Of a DNA stretch of 64,000 bases, positions 51,225-60,216 are shown one piece after another. The notes under the pieces were generated by a model. That model was not told the origin of the DNA. It ran no database searches and saw only the letters and a program-made list of their open reading frames with translations. The stretch lies in assembly GCA_037189985.1 (NCBI GenBank), contig JBBCJX010000018.1:186001-250000 (forward strand), read 5' to 3'. The DNA comes from UBA2031 sp037189985. Lineage in GTDB: Bacteria; Pseudomonadota; Gammaproteobacteria; Pseudomonadales; Moraxellaceae. The translations under genes were made by a program, and so were the position numbers. Every line of letters starts with the position of its first letter. Positions within the stretch are counted from its first letter, which is position 1.

Positions 51225-52259
51225 ATGTCCACTGCCGATCTGCACCAGCCAGCCATTCCCATCAATTACGCCCGCCAACTGGTGGAGCTGTGTGGTCGCT
51301 GGCATGTGGCTCCCGAAGAGCTCATGGCTGATACCGCATTGGCCCGGCTGGATCCGGCTTCCACGGATGCCCGCCTCTCGCCGCTGGAATTCAATCTCCT
51401 GGTGGACCGTGCACTACGCCTGACTGGCGAGCCCGCGTTGGGCTACCACTTTGGCCTGCAGACCAAACTCTCGGCACATGGTTTTCTCGGTTATGCGGTA
51501 ATGACCAGCGCCACCTTGCGCGAGGCCATACAGCTCACTGAAAAATTCTTCTCCACGCGCAGCGGGGCGCTGGTCCTGAGCTTTTTCAGGGAAGACGGCA
51601 TGGCGGTGTTGCAGATTGACAGTACCGTGGACATCAAGCCTCCCTTTGCCTTTCCTTTCGAGAGCCTGCTGGTCGGTCTTTGCCATGCAGGCGCCTACAT
51701 CACGGGTGAAAGCAGCATGGATGCGGAAATCTGGATCGATTTTCCGGAGCCCGGCTATTACGCCGCTTTCGCCCATCTGCTGCCCTGTCCGCTGCGTTAT
51801 GGCAAGAACGTGAACCAGCTTCGTTTCCCGGAGGCGTTGCTGGATCGTCCTTTGCTGATGGCGGATGTCACGGCATCCCAGCTTGCCCGCGAGCAGTGCG
51901 AACGGGAACTGGTGGCACTTTCCAGCCAGCCGCTGGTGTCCCGCGTCAAAGCCCTGCTGAGCGAGAACCTGGCGGACATGCCTGACCTGGATACCGTGGC
52001 TGGGCGTTGCTGCATGTCGGCGCGCAGCCTCAAGCGCAAGCTGGCCGAGCACGGCGTGAGCTTTTCGGAACTGGTGGCGGCCATGCGCCGTGACGAGGCC
52101 TGTGTGCTTCTCACCGAGGGGCGGCTCAGCGTCGAGCAGATTGCCCTGCGGCTGGGTTACCGTGATCCCGCCAACTTCACTCGCGCCTTCAAGGCCTGGA
52201 CCGGTGAAACCCCCCGCCAGTACCGTGACCAGAGCCGTGCCGGCCTGCGTCGTCCCTGA
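51225..52259 (+). CDS. AraC-family regulator with arabinose-binding-like (PF12625) domain
   Basis: A 344-residue regulator. The N-terminal 200 residues resemble the PF12625 domain of OruR/ArgR-like AraC proteins (INYARQLVELCGRWHVAPEELMADTAL, GYHFGLQTKLSAHGFLGYAVMTSATLREA); the C-terminal 100 are the AraC DNA-binding domain (LDTVAGRCCMSARSLKRKLAEHG, VEQIALRLGYRDPANFTRAFKAWTGETPRQYR). It is divergent from PF10118 copy C and is the obvious candidate regulator of that cluster. Confidence 0.92.
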   Translation: MSTADLHQPAIPINYARQLVELCGRWHVAPEELMADTALARLDPASTDARLSPLEFNLLVDRALRLTGEPALGYHFGLQTKLSAHGFLGYAVMTSATLREAIQLTEKFFSTRSGALVLSFFREDGMAVLQIDSTVDIKPPFAFPFESLLVGLCHAGAYITGESSMDAEIWIDFPEPGYYAAFAHLLPCPLRYGKNVNQLRFPEALLDRPLLMADVTASQLAREQCERELVALSSQPLVSRVKALLSENLADMPDLDTVAGRCCMSARSLKRKLAEHGVSFSELVAAMRRDEACVLLTEGRLSVEQIALRLGYRDPANFTRAFKAWTGETPRQYRDQSRAGLRRP

Positions 52260-52380
52260 GCTGCTTCCGGCTGTGACCGTATTCGCCGTCTGATCGGCCC
52301 TTTATACCGGTTTGGCCGGAATCGTCATTGGCGGCATAATCCTGCCCCTTCCTTTTGTTTCATCCGCTCTGGAGTGCTCC

Positions 52381-53379
52381 ATGACCGGCGTTACGCTGAG
52401 CCGTTATCTTGTTGAAAAGCAGCGTGCCAATCCTGCTGTTACGCATGATCTCCGCTTGCTGGTGGAAAACGTGGCCAGTGCCTGCAAGGCCATCGGCGTG
52501 GCCATCGGCAAGGGTGCCATCGCGGGCGTGCTGGGTGGTGCCGGTACTGACAACGTCCAGGGCGAAGCACAGAAAAAACTTGATGTGCTGTCCAACGACA
52601 TTCTGATCCGCTCCAAGCAGGCCAACGGCACACTGGCGGCCATGGCGTCCGAGGAAATGGACGAGATTTATCCCATTCCTGCCGAGTATCCGCGCGGTGA
52701 TTACCTGCTGCTGTTTGATCCTTTGGATGGCTCTTCCAATATTGATGTGAACATATCGGTCGGCACCATTTTCTCCGTGCTGAAAAAGCAGGGCGGGCAG
52801 GAAGCGGTTACCGAGGATTTCCTGCAGCCTGGTACGGCGCAGGTGTGTGCCGGTTATGCCGTGTATGGCCCTTCAACCTTGCTGGTGCTGACGCTGGGTG
52901 ACGGTGTGGACTGCTTTACGCTGGATCGTGAGCAGGGCGAGTTCGTGCTGACACAGGCTCAGATGCGGATTCCGGAAGATACCAAGGAATTCGCCATCAA
53001 CATGTCCAATCAGCGTTTCTGGGAGCCCCCGGTGCAGCGCTATGTGGAAGAGCTGTTGATGGGAACAACCGGCCCGCGTGAAAAAGATTTCAACATGCGC
53101 TGGGTTGCTTCCATGGTGGCCGATGTGCATCGCATCCTGACACGGGGCGGTGTTTTCCTGTATCCGCTGGACATCAAGACGCGCGAGCAGGGTGGCAAGC
53201 TGCGCCTGATGTATGAAGCCAACCCCATGGCCCTCTTGGTGGAGCAGGCAGGTGGCGCCGCGACGACGGGCCGTGACCGCATTCTTTCCGTCACTCCGGA
53301 AAAGCTGCACCAGCGTGTGCCGGTGGTATTGGGCTCACGCAACGAAGTGGAGCGTGTGACGCAATACCACTACGAATGA
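52381..53379 (+). CDS. fbp: Fructose-1,6-bisphosphatase class I
   Basis: Removes the 1-phosphate of fructose-1,6-bisphosphate in gluconeogenesis. The 332 residues, from the ATG at 52381 after TGGAG, show the metal-binding ASEEMDEIYPIP and FDPLDGSSNIDVNISVGTIFSV, and the substrate region NPMALLVEQAGGAATTGRDRIL. Length and motifs are typical of bacterial class I enzymes. The frame open to 52312 is not needed. Confidence 0.97.
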   Translation: MTGVTLSRYLVEKQRANPAVTHDLRLLVENVASACKAIGVAIGKGAIAGVLGGAGTDNVQGEAQKKLDVLSNDILIRSKQANGTLAAMASEEMDEIYPIPAEYPRGDYLLLFDPLDGSSNIDVNISVGTIFSVLKKQGGQEAVTEDFLQPGTAQVCAGYAVYGPSTLLVLTLGDGVDCFTLDREQGEFVLTQAQMRIPEDTKEFAINMSNQRFWEPPVQRYVEELLMGTTGPREKDFNMRWVASMVADVHRILTRGGVFLYPLDIKTREQGGKLRLMYEANPMALLVEQAGGAATTGRDRILSVTPEKLHQRVPVVLGSRNEVERVTQYHYE

Positions 53380-53439
53380 CGGTTCGCACCGAATACCGAC
53401 AATAACGAAAAATTTCATCAGCCATTCAGACCTGACTTC

Positions 53440-53967
53440 ATGCCCGACATCAATAATTTTCTCCCCGACGCGGAGCGCGCCTACGTTAACCTGATGATGG
53501 GTGTCGTGGGCCGTGGCCTCGTATCCGCCAGCCAGGTGGACGACGTCATCCGCCGTGAAACCTCGGCTTTTCCTGTCGGCTTTGTCCTGCAAATGAAGGT
53601 GATGCCCGCGGGCCCTGCCTTCACGGCAGAAGTGCAGGCAGACGGCACGCTGAAGCTGCTCAAGGATTTTGCCGGCAAGCCCGACCTGTGTGCGCGCTTC
53701 AAGCACACCTCGCATGCCTTTCTTGTGCTGTCTTTCCAGGAAGGCACGGCACGCGCTTTTGCCAATGACCGCCTTTATGTCGATGGCGATGTCTCACAGG
53801 CGATACGTCTTGTGCGCTGCCTGACACGCATGGAAGTGCTGATCCTGCCCAAGATGGTGGCCGAGCGTGCTGTCAAACGCTATCCGGACATCGGCGCCGG
53901 CGAAAAACTGAATCTGGCGGCGCGCATTTATGGTCGCGTCGTTACCAATCTGCTGAAAGGGGAATGA
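53440..53967 (+). CDS. SCP2-like sterol/lipid-binding domain protein
   Basis: A 175-residue protein with no signal peptide. Residues about 50–150 resemble an SCP2 lipid-carrier fold (AEVQADGTLKLLKDFAGKPDLCARFKHTSHAFLVLSFQEGTARAFANDRLYVDGD). It overlaps the alcohol dehydrogenase gene by four bases and may bind or deliver a hydrophobic alcohol or aldehyde to it; this is inference. Family assignment is moderate. Confidence 0.7.
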   Translation: MPDINNFLPDAERAYVNLMMGVVGRGLVSASQVDDVIRRETSAFPVGFVLQMKVMPAGPAFTAEVQADGTLKLLKDFAGKPDLCARFKHTSHAFLVLSFQEGTARAFANDRLYVDGDVSQAIRLVRCLTRMEVLILPKMVAERAVKRYPDIGAGEKLNLAARIYGRVVTNLLKGE

Positions 53968-55160
53968 AGGAAATGGCCAAGCCGTATTACGAGTTTTTCT
54001 GCCCGGTAAAAGTGGTAGCCGGTCACAAGGCGCTGGAGCACATCCCTTTCGAGCTCTCTACCCTGCAGGCGACCCGCCCGCTCATCATCACCGACAAGGG
54101 TGTGGTGGCCGTGGGCCTGCTCAAGCATATCGAAGCAGCGTTTGCCGGAACCGATGCCGTGATTGCTGCTGTGTTCGATGATGTGCCGCCGGACAGCAGC
54201 ATGCAGACCGTGCGTGCTGCCGCCGCGGCTTATCGTGCGGCTAATTGTGATGCCATCGTTGCCGTGGGCGGCGGCTCCGTGATTGATACCTGCAAGGCCG
54301 TGAACATTCTTGTATCCGAAGGCAGCGATGATCTTTACGCCTTCTCCGGCGCGCACAACCTCAAGCGTCCGCTGAAGCCGTTGTTCGTGGTGCCGACCAC
54401 AGCCGGCACGGGCTCGGAAACCACCGCAGCTGCCGTGATTTCCGATACCGACAAGGGAGTGAAAGTTCCCTTCATGTCGTATTTCCTGATGCCGAATGCC
54501 GCCATCCTTGATCCGCGCATGACGCTGACACTGCCGCCGCACATCACGGCAATGACGGCCATGGATGCCATGACGCATGCCGTCGAATCCTTCACCTGCC
54601 TGGCCGCCAATCCCATCAGCGACGCTTACGCCAGCGCCGCCATTCGCAAGATCAGCGAAAACCTGCTCAAGGTGATGGACAACCCGGCCGATGCCGATGC
54701 GCGTCTGGAGCTGGCTCAGGCCTCCACCATGGCCGGTATTGCCTTCTCCAATGCCATGGTCGGGCTGGTACATTCGCTGGGTCATTCCGTGGGCGCGGTA
54801 TGCCACTTGCCGCATGGCCTCTGCATGAACCTCTTCCTGCCCTATGTGCTGGAGTACAACAAGGATGTGAGCGGCGAGCGCATCGGCGAGTTGTTGCTGC
54901 CGCTGGCGGGGGCGGATGTCTATTCCACGACGCCCCGGGCCGAGAGGGCGGCGGTGGCCATTGCTACCATCCGCAAGTTGCGCGATGAGCTCTTCGACCG
55001 CTGCAAGCTGCCGCGCACACTCAAGGAAACCGGCAAGGTGCAGGAGAGCCAGCTTGAGCAGATCGCCAGTCTGGCCATCAATGACGGCTCCATTATCTTC
55101 AACCCCAAGGAAGCCGACCAAGGTGAAATCCTGGCCATTCTGAAGCGCGCCTGGGCCTGA
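53964..55160 (+). CDS. Iron-containing alcohol dehydrogenase
   Basis: A 398-residue NAD(P)-dependent type III alcohol dehydrogenase. It has the dinucleotide-binding VAVGGGSVIDTCKAVNI and TTAGTGSETTAAAVI, and the iron ligands in AAILDPRMTL (Asp), AMDAMTHAVES (His) and LVHSLGHSVGAVCHLPHG (two His). It is translationally coupled to the SCP2-like gene. The substrate, probably a medium or long alcohol, cannot be read from sequence. A second ATG nine bases in is an alternative start. Confidence 0.94.
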   Translation: MKEMAKPYYEFFCPVKVVAGHKALEHIPFELSTLQATRPLIITDKGVVAVGLLKHIEAAFAGTDAVIAAVFDDVPPDSSMQTVRAAAAAYRAANCDAIVAVGGGSVIDTCKAVNILVSEGSDDLYAFSGAHNLKRPLKPLFVVPTTAGTGSETTAAAVISDTDKGVKVPFMSYFLMPNAAILDPRMTLTLPPHITAMTAMDAMTHAVESFTCLAANPISDAYASAAIRKISENLLKVMDNPADADARLELAQASTMAGIAFSNAMVGLVHSLGHSVGAVCHLPHGLCMNLFLPYVLEYNKDVSGERIGELLLPLAGADVYSTTPRAERAAVAIATIRKLRDELFDRCKLPRTLKETGKVQESQLEQIASLAINDGSIIFNPKEADQGEILAILKRAWA

Positions 55161-55175
55161 AGACTGCCGCTGAGG

Positions 55176-55214
55176 TAAATGAAAAGGCCGCCCCAAGGGC
55201 GGCCTTTTCATTTA
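55176..55214. terminator. Strong bidirectional terminator after the alcohol dehydrogenase
   Basis: A perfect 18-bp stem (TAAATGAAAAGGCCGCCC and complement) with a CAA loop; the T-rich arm TTTTCATTTA works on both strands. It lies 15 bases after the dehydrogenase stop. Confidence 0.92.
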
Positions 55215-55380
55215 CACAACATGCAGCTCGTCGGCATGGCCGTTAATGAAGCGCTCCAGCACAGGTTTTGGCCGCTTGAGCAGTTTTCAGGCACCGGGTT
55301 TCTTGCGTAAGGTTGGGCCTCGTTCATTTTTCCGGGTTTGCCAGGCAAGGCGTTTGACCCCTCCCATCGGAGTCCACGTC

Positions 55381-55518
55381 ATGCGTCTTGTGCAAGACCT
55401 AGTGCTGTTTGCCTGCCTCATTGCCCTGCTGGGCAGCCATGCCTCCACCGACTTCAGTACCCCTCTCCTCAGCCTCTGGCATCACGTCAGCCACAGCCTG
55501 GGCGGCCTCTTGATCTGA
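55381..55518 (+). CDS. Possible small membrane protein
   Basis: A 45-residue frame with CGGAG about nine bases before the ATG. It encodes one hydrophobic helix (LVQDLVLFACLIALLGSHAS) and a second short hydrophobic end. The rest of the 530-base gap between the dehydrogenase and the LolB-fusion gene shows only the terminator and no other feature. Reality of this gene is uncertain. Confidence 0.35.
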   Translation: MRLVQDLVLFACLIALLGSHASTDFSTPLLSLWHHVSHSLGGLLI

Positions 55519-55693
55519 GATGTTGCCGCTTCGTGGCAGATCACGGCTACATATGAGCGGATTTGCCAATTTTAATGGAACTTCCCGGGCTTGCTGTGCA
55601 AATGCGACGTAGTAGCGTTGGCGTTCTTCCTGAACGCTTCGGCTGCGTTCCGATGCGCTGGTCAAAACAAAAATAAAGAAGTGGAGGTTCCCC

Positions 55694-57340
55694 ATGTCGT
55701 CCTGGCGTCTCTTGTTGTGGCTGCTGGTCTTTTCCCTGTGCGGCTGCTCCAGCATCAAGCCCGTCACGGGGGCGGCCGTCGGCTTCAAGGAGCTGGATGT
55801 CTGGGTGGCTGAAGGTGATGTAGAGATCAAGGGTGATGCTGGCCGGCAGAAGATGAATTTCACCTGGACCCAGCGCGGGGACAGTTTCACGCTGCATCTG
55901 CGCGATGCGGACGAGCGTGTCTATTACGCCATCCGATACCAGGGCCAGCCCGGCAGCATCGTGGCGGATGGTCCCTGGGTGAAGGCCGGAACCGGCAAGG
56001 GACCGGACATGGCGGTAGAGCGCTTCCGCGCCGTCCTGCCGGTTTCCTGGCTTTCCTCCTGGCTGCTGGGGCAGAAAGCCTCTGCGGAGGCCAGTGTCGA
56101 GAAAGGCAAACATGGTGAGCTGACCCGGGTCAGTGAAGGCGGCTGGAAGGTCAGCTTTGACAAGTACATGCTGGTCGAGGACTACCGCCTGCCCGAAGAA
56201 ATCGACATCCAGGGCAATGGTACTCGCGTGAAGTTCAAGGTCCTGCGCGCAGAGACCGCCTATGTGGACGGCTGTTGCGAAGACGGACCCACCAAGACGG
56301 CTGTGGCAGAAGAAAGCGCCGTGCCGGAAGAGCAGGCGCCTTCCTGGGCCTCGCTGGATGATGCCGAACGCAAGCAGCAGGAAGAGCCCGTGCCTCTCTG
56401 GGTCAGCGACGAGGCTTTCCGCAAGCAACTCCTCAAGCTCCACGGCAAGATTCCCGACCCCAAGGCAGGACTCTTCGGGCCCTCCTCGATGATGTGGAAG
56501 GTCGGCAAGTATGTCGCGCCGCCGGGACTGGGTGCCGGGCGTGCCCTGCTGCTGCAGACGGCGCATCCCTGGGTCACGATAGGCATCGATGAGCACTCCA
56601 TGACGCGGGACAACCCGCTGGAGCGTGCCCGCCGGACTTTCAGCAACATCCTGGCCATGGTGTACGGCAGCCTTCCGCAGGCCATGGCGGCTGCCGACCG
56701 GGTGCGCCGCGCGCATGACGGCATCCAGGGCGACATGAAATACGATGCCGGCGCCTTCAAGAAAGGCTCCGAATATCGCGCCAACGAGATCAACGCCATG
56801 ATCTGGGTGCATGCCACCCTCTGGGAAACCATGGTGACCATGTACGAGAAGGTCGAGCGCCCCCTGAGTGATGACGAGAAGGAGCGCTTCTATCAGGAGA
56901 CCAAGCTCTTCGCGATGCTCTTCGGTATCCCGGAAGAGGCCTTGCCCAAGGACTGGAACGATTTCATGGCCTACAACCGCGCCATGTGGGACAGCCCGCA
57001 ACTGACGGTCACGCCGGCTACCAAGGAGCTGGCGGACTACCTCTTCAAGCCCAAGAACATCCTGCTCATTCCCGCCATGTCCATACAGAAGACCTTTACG
57101 GCGGCCAACATGCCGGAGCGCCTGCGCAAGGAGTACGGCATGAGCTATGGCTGGATACGCAAGGCCAACTACAAGACCCTGCTGTTTGCCGCCCGCATCA
57201 CCGACCGCCTGCTGCCGGGCAGCCTGCGCTACAACCCGGCCTATCACCAGGCCATGGCACGGCTGGAAGGCAAGGAGGCCGGCTTCATCCCGCGGACGCT
57301 GCTCAAGATCGGCCTGGGGCGCGAAAAACTGGTCAATTGA
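55694..57340 (+). CDS. LolB-like lipoprotein domain fused to DUF2236 (MpaB/latex-clearing-type oxygenase) domain
   Basis: A 548-residue lipoprotein (lipobox LCGC, lipid Cys18). Residues about 25–195 have the LolB pattern: alternating strands, FTWTQRGDSFTLHLRD, a loop with LPVSWLSSWLLGQ, and GGWKVSFDKYMLVEDYRLPEEIDIQGNGTRVKFKV. After an acidic linker, residues about 245–548 are a DUF2236 domain with TAHPWVTIGIDEHS, NPLERARRTFSNILAMVYG and ANEINAMIWVHATLWETMV, whose His residues bind heme b in latex-clearing relatives. This fusion is unusual. It suggests a membrane-anchored oxygenase or peroxidase acting on a lipid at the envelope. Confidence 0.82.
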   Translation: MSSWRLLLWLLVFSLCGCSSIKPVTGAAVGFKELDVWVAEGDVEIKGDAGRQKMNFTWTQRGDSFTLHLRDADERVYYAIRYQGQPGSIVADGPWVKAGTGKGPDMAVERFRAVLPVSWLSSWLLGQKASAEASVEKGKHGELTRVSEGGWKVSFDKYMLVEDYRLPEEIDIQGNGTRVKFKVLRAETAYVDGCCEDGPTKTAVAEESAVPEEQAPSWASLDDAERKQQEEPVPLWVSDEAFRKQLLKLHGKIPDPKAGLFGPSSMMWKVGKYVAPPGLGAGRALLLQTAHPWVTIGIDEHSMTRDNPLERARRTFSNILAMVYGSLPQAMAAADRVRRAHDGIQGDMKYDAGAFKKGSEYRANEINAMIWVHATLWETMVTMYEKVERPLSDDEKERFYQETKLFAMLFGIPEEALPKDWNDFMAYNRAMWDSPQLTVTPATKELADYLFKPKNILLIPAMSIQKTFTAANMPERLRKEYGMSYGWIRKANYKTLLFAARITDRLLPGSLRYNPAYHQAMARLEGKEAGFIPRTLLKIGLGREKLVN

Positions 57341-57356
57341 GTCAGTACAAATTCAC

Positions 57357-57529
57357 TTGACTTGGGGGCATCGGACGAGAATCATTTGCTCCGCATGCCC
57401 CACAGGCTGAATACACGCCTGCCAGTCCTAGCTCTCGCCAGTACTCCGGTTCCGTTTCCCTGTTCAGGTTTCATGCACTACCGGGCACGCTATTGTGCTC
57501 AACATCAACTTGTTTGCAGGTAAATGAAA
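57357..57529 (+). promoter_or_regulatory. Promoter and long 5' leader of cold-shock gene 1
   Basis: A TTGACT -35 lies at 57357 and an AATCAT-like -10 17 bases on, giving a leader of about 140 bases. The leader (for example CTCGCCAGTACTCC and ATGCACTACCGGGCA) is clearly similar to that of the second cold-shock gene at 60.1 kb. Long structured leaders control cspA-type mRNAs through temperature-dependent folding. Confidence 0.65.
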
Positions 57530-57733
57530 ATGGCAACGGGTACCGTCAAGTGGTTCAACGACACCAAGGGCTATGGCTTCATCAAGCAGGATGACGGTGG
57601 AGAAGACCTCTTCGCCCATTTCTCCGAGATCAAGGCCGATGGCTTCCGTTCACTCGCAGAAGGCCAGAAGGTCTCCTTCGACGTGACCATGGGTCAGAAA
57701 GGCAAGCAGGCTGCCAACATCAAGCCCATCTGA
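57530..57733 (+). CDS. Cold-shock protein, CspA family (copy 1)
   Basis: A 67-residue single cold-shock domain (ATG 57530; another at 57524 adds two residues). RNA-binding motifs RNP1 (KGYGFIK) and RNP2 (DLFAHFSEI) are intact. It binds single-stranded RNA or DNA and melts secondary structure. It differs from copy 2 at about seven positions. A terminator follows. Confidence 0.95.
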   Translation: MATGTVKWFNDTKGYGFIKQDDGGEDLFAHFSEIKADGFRSLAEGQKVSFDVTMGQKGKQAANIKPI

Positions 57734-57769
57734 GGCGTGATGGCTGCTGCGAGGCGGCAAGCATCTGCA

Positions 57770-57797
57770 AAAAAGCCCGGCTCATGCCGGGCTTTTT
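57770..57797 (+). terminator. Rho-independent terminator of cold-shock gene 1
   Basis: AAAAAGCCCGGC and complement with a TCAT loop, ending in five T. The same hairpin, including loop and flank TTTCATGGGCG, follows the second cold-shock gene. Confidence 0.92.
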
Positions 57798-57938
57798 CAT
57801 GGGCGATCATCGGCCGTTTGATGCGTATCAAGCCTGGTCAGGCATCCGGGGCTAGTCTTGGGAGCGAGGGCCAAGGCAACATCCCGCCTTGCGACATAAC
57901 AAGAAACAATGACACGGCTGAAGCCAGAGGGAGTGCTC

Positions 57939-58706
57939 ATGAATACCCAGACAGCTGTCGCGGGACCTGTCCCCGTCGAGATTCGCAAGGTTGGCATCTT
58001 CCGTTCCTTCCAGTGGCTGCGCGATGGCTGGCATGACCTGGCGGCACATCCGGTACCGAGTCTCATGTACGGCGCGGTGGTTGCTGTGCTGGGGTGGCTC
58101 CTGCTGAGTCTGGTCGAGATATGGCCACAGTTCATCATGACGGCGGTCAGCGGCTTCTTCCTGCTGGCTCCGCTGATTGCTGCCGGCGTCTATGAGCTCT
58201 CGCGGGCGCGGGCAGAAGGGCGCGTGCTGGGCTTTTCCGAGTCGGTAGCGGGTTTGCGGCGCAACGCCGGCACCATTGCGGATTTCGGCGTCGTGCTGGT
58301 GCTGGTGACGATTGCGTGGGAGCGCCTGGCCGCCATCCTGCTTGCCCTTTCATACGGCGGCGAAATGGATAACGCGCGCGAGTTCGTGCGTGAGGTGTTT
58401 TTCTCGGGGCAATACACCACGGTGCTTCTGGTCTGGGGTGTGGCGGGCTTCCTGATTGCGTCGCTGGTATTCGCTGTCACGGCCGTTGGCATGCCCTTCG
58501 TGATCGATCGCAATGCCGATGTGGTGACAGCTATGGCGACCAGCCTGCGAGCTGTCCTGAAAAACCTGCCGGCCATGACGGTCTGGGCCGCGCTGATCGT
58601 GAGCCTGACAGCACTGGGCATGGCAACGGCCATGGTCGGGCTGGTATTGGTCATGCCCTTGCTGGGCCATGCCACATGGCGCGCCTACAAGGACATCGTG
58701 GGCTAA
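57939..58706 (+). CDS. DUF2189 integral membrane protein
   Basis: From the ATG at 57939 (AGGGAG six bases upstream) the 255-residue protein has six membrane helices and the DUF2189 features FRSFQWLRDGWHDLAAHPVPSLMYG and LLAPLIAAGVYELSRARAEG, with the late VTAVGMPFVIDRNADVVTAM. The family has no proven function. It is monocistronic and ends before a strong terminator. Confidence 0.88.
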   Translation: MNTQTAVAGPVPVEIRKVGIFRSFQWLRDGWHDLAAHPVPSLMYGAVVAVLGWLLLSLVEIWPQFIMTAVSGFFLLAPLIAAGVYELSRARAEGRVLGFSESVAGLRRNAGTIADFGVVLVLVTIAWERLAAILLALSYGGEMDNAREFVREVFFSGQYTTVLLVWGVAGFLIASLVFAVTAVGMPFVIDRNADVVTAMATSLRAVLKNLPAMTVWAALIVSLTALGMATAMVGLVLVMPLLGHATWRAYKDIVG

Positions 58707-58734
58707 GGGATATTCGTTAATGGCAGTAGCAGTG

Positions 58735-58775
58735 CCCCAAGAAAAAGCCGGCTTTACGCCGGCTTTTTCTTGGGG
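58735..58775. terminator. Bidirectional terminator after the DUF2189 gene
   Basis: A perfect 18-bp stem, CCCCAAGAAAAAGCCGGC and complement, with a five-base loop and T-run in the arm. It serves the DUF2189 gene and the convergent small gene at 58.8 kb. Confidence 0.9.
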
Positions 58776-58802
58776 AAAGAAAGCTGCTTCAGGGGGCGCG
58801 AT

Positions 58803-59096
58803 TCACACATGGGAAAGGCGGGCAGCTTTTGCAGAATACTTCTGCCGGCCCAGACGACGCTTGCCGCTGCCGGCATGGCCTTGTCCGCCATCCTGTTGCC
58901 GTTTTGCTTTTCCGGATTTGCTGCCAAAACTGTTTTCCAGTCGCTGCCGCACATTTTCCAGTGTGCGGCCGGCACGGCTCTCCCTGAGTCCGGTGATGGC
59001 ACTGGATGTCTTTTCCTTGGCGATTTCACGTCCCAGTTCCATGGACGTCAGTGCTATTTTCTTGAGTCGATTGATGATGCTGATTTGAGCTGCCAT
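58803..59096 (-). CDS. Hypothetical basic protein
   Basis: The ATG at 59096 has GGAGG eight bases upstream; the frame open to 59267 is not supported. The 97-residue product is helical at the start (ISIINRLKKIALTSMELGREIAKEK) and turns strongly basic, Gly/Lys/Gln rich, after residue 60 (KRQQDGGQGHAGSGKRRLGRQ). It could be a nucleic-acid-binding tail. No family is recognised. Confidence 0.65.
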   Translation of the reverse strand: MAAQISIINRLKKIALTSMELGREIAKEKTSSAITGLRESRAGRTLENVRQRLENSFGSKSGKAKRQQDGGQGHAGSGKRRLGRQKYSAKAARLSHV

Positions 59097-59187
59097 ATGA
59101 CTGCCTCCTGCGTAATGCTTGTCCAGCGTGCTGCCATGAGGGCAACACGAACGGGGATTATCGCGCAATCGGGCAAGCGCATGGGTT

Positions 59188-59970
59188 TCAGTTCTGTGAC
59201 GTGATGTTTCCTGATTCTGCCTGCCTGGCCCTGAGAAGTGCCTGACGGGCCTGCTTTTTCTCTGCATGATTGATCAGCGGGCGTGCCGGCCACAGTAATC
59301 GCCATGTCATCAGGCAGGCGCCTTTCAATGTCAGGCGCCGATAACCCTCCACCACGCCAGCGGCATACCAGCCTTTCTCGACCAGTTCGTTGGCCTCGCG
59401 CAGCAGGAATTTTTCGATGGCAGGAAATTCCTTGCCGACGGGAAAGGGGCGTGGTGAGGACTCCACGGGAAGATGGCGAGTGATGCTGCGCGCGGCTTCG
59501 AGCAATTCTTTCAGGTCGTGGATGTGTGGAAACCGGAAGCTGCGCTTGTGACGTGATGGCGGAAAAACGCCAATGAAAGCCAGGTTACTCACATTGGTGA
59601 CCGAGTCGTCGGCATGGTGCTGCGTGAATTCGGTGTAGGTCAATTCACGAGAGCCTCCCTTGGCGGTGACAAGCGAGGCCAGCATGCCGTTGTTGTCCCG
59701 GTAGAGGCTGAAGAATGTCTGGCTGTGGCTCATGGCCATGGAGGACGAGCCGGCATAGGAGAAACCCAGCGACTGCAAGGCTGCATGCATGGCCTGGAAT
59801 TCCGCCGTGCGCTTTTCCAGGAAATCAGGATCGTCGATGCGGCTGAAGTGGAAGGACGCCGGCGAGCGCTGCAGCCGCCACACCAGCAGTGGTCCGGCCA
59901 GGTACATGAAGGTGAAGAACATCAGCGAGAAGCTGACAGCCCACTTGAGGGCCGTGGTCAGGACATCCAT
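59188..59970 (-). CDS. Hypothetical membrane-anchored protein
   Basis: From the ATG at 59970 (AGGAAA six bases upstream) the 260-residue protein has an N-terminal membrane helix (ALKWAVSFSLMFFTFMYLAGPLLVW) and a soluble alpha/beta remainder with FFSLYRDNNGMLASLVTAK and NVSNLAFIGVFPPSRHK, and a basic tail. No family is recognised. It is convergent with nothing and probably monocistronic. Confidence 0.75.
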   Translation of the reverse strand: MDVLTTALKWAVSFSLMFFTFMYLAGPLLVWRLQRSPASFHFSRIDDPDFLEKRTAEFQAMHAALQSLGFSYAGSSSMAMSHSQTFFSLYRDNNGMLASLVTAKGGSRELTYTEFTQHHADDSVTNVSNLAFIGVFPPSRHKRSFRFPHIHDLKELLEAARSITRHLPVESSPRPFPVGKEFPAIEKFLLREANELVEKGWYAAGVVEGYRRLTLKGACLMTWRLLWPARPLINHAEKKQARQALLRARQAESGNITSQN

Positions 59971-60053
59971 CGCGTTTCCTGTGGCAGGGCATGAGAGTGC
60001 CGGCATTCTTGAAGCCGTCACGGGCCCTGTCAAATCAGGGAAAGCCGGGGTGC

Positions 60054-60216
60054 TTGACTTGCGGCCGAGACCTGTCAGGATTGCGCCTGCATGCCGCACA
60101 GGCAGAAATGTTCTTGTCAGTTCTCGCTCTTGCCAGTACTCCAGTTCCTTATTTCCCCTGTACAGCCCAATGCACTCCCGGGCATCTGCCCTTCTCAGTT
60201 TTCAGGTATACGAATA
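60054..60216 (+). promoter_or_regulatory. Promoter and long 5' leader of cold-shock gene 2
   Basis: TTGACT (-35) at 60054 is followed after 17 bases by AGGATT; the leader carries CTTGCCAGTACTCC and ATGCACTCCCGGGCA, matching the leader of gene 1 in the same order and spacing. The shared segments are candidates for a cold-box or thermosensing structure. Confidence 0.65.

Noticed and set aside
53928..55211. 427-residue open frame on the minus strand
   Set aside because: Antisense to the iron alcohol dehydrogenase, whose motifs are complete.
55547..57247. 566-residue open frame on the minus strand
   Set aside because: It lies wholly opposite the LolB–DUF2236 gene, has no recognisable motif, and its composition is what high-GC antisense frames give.
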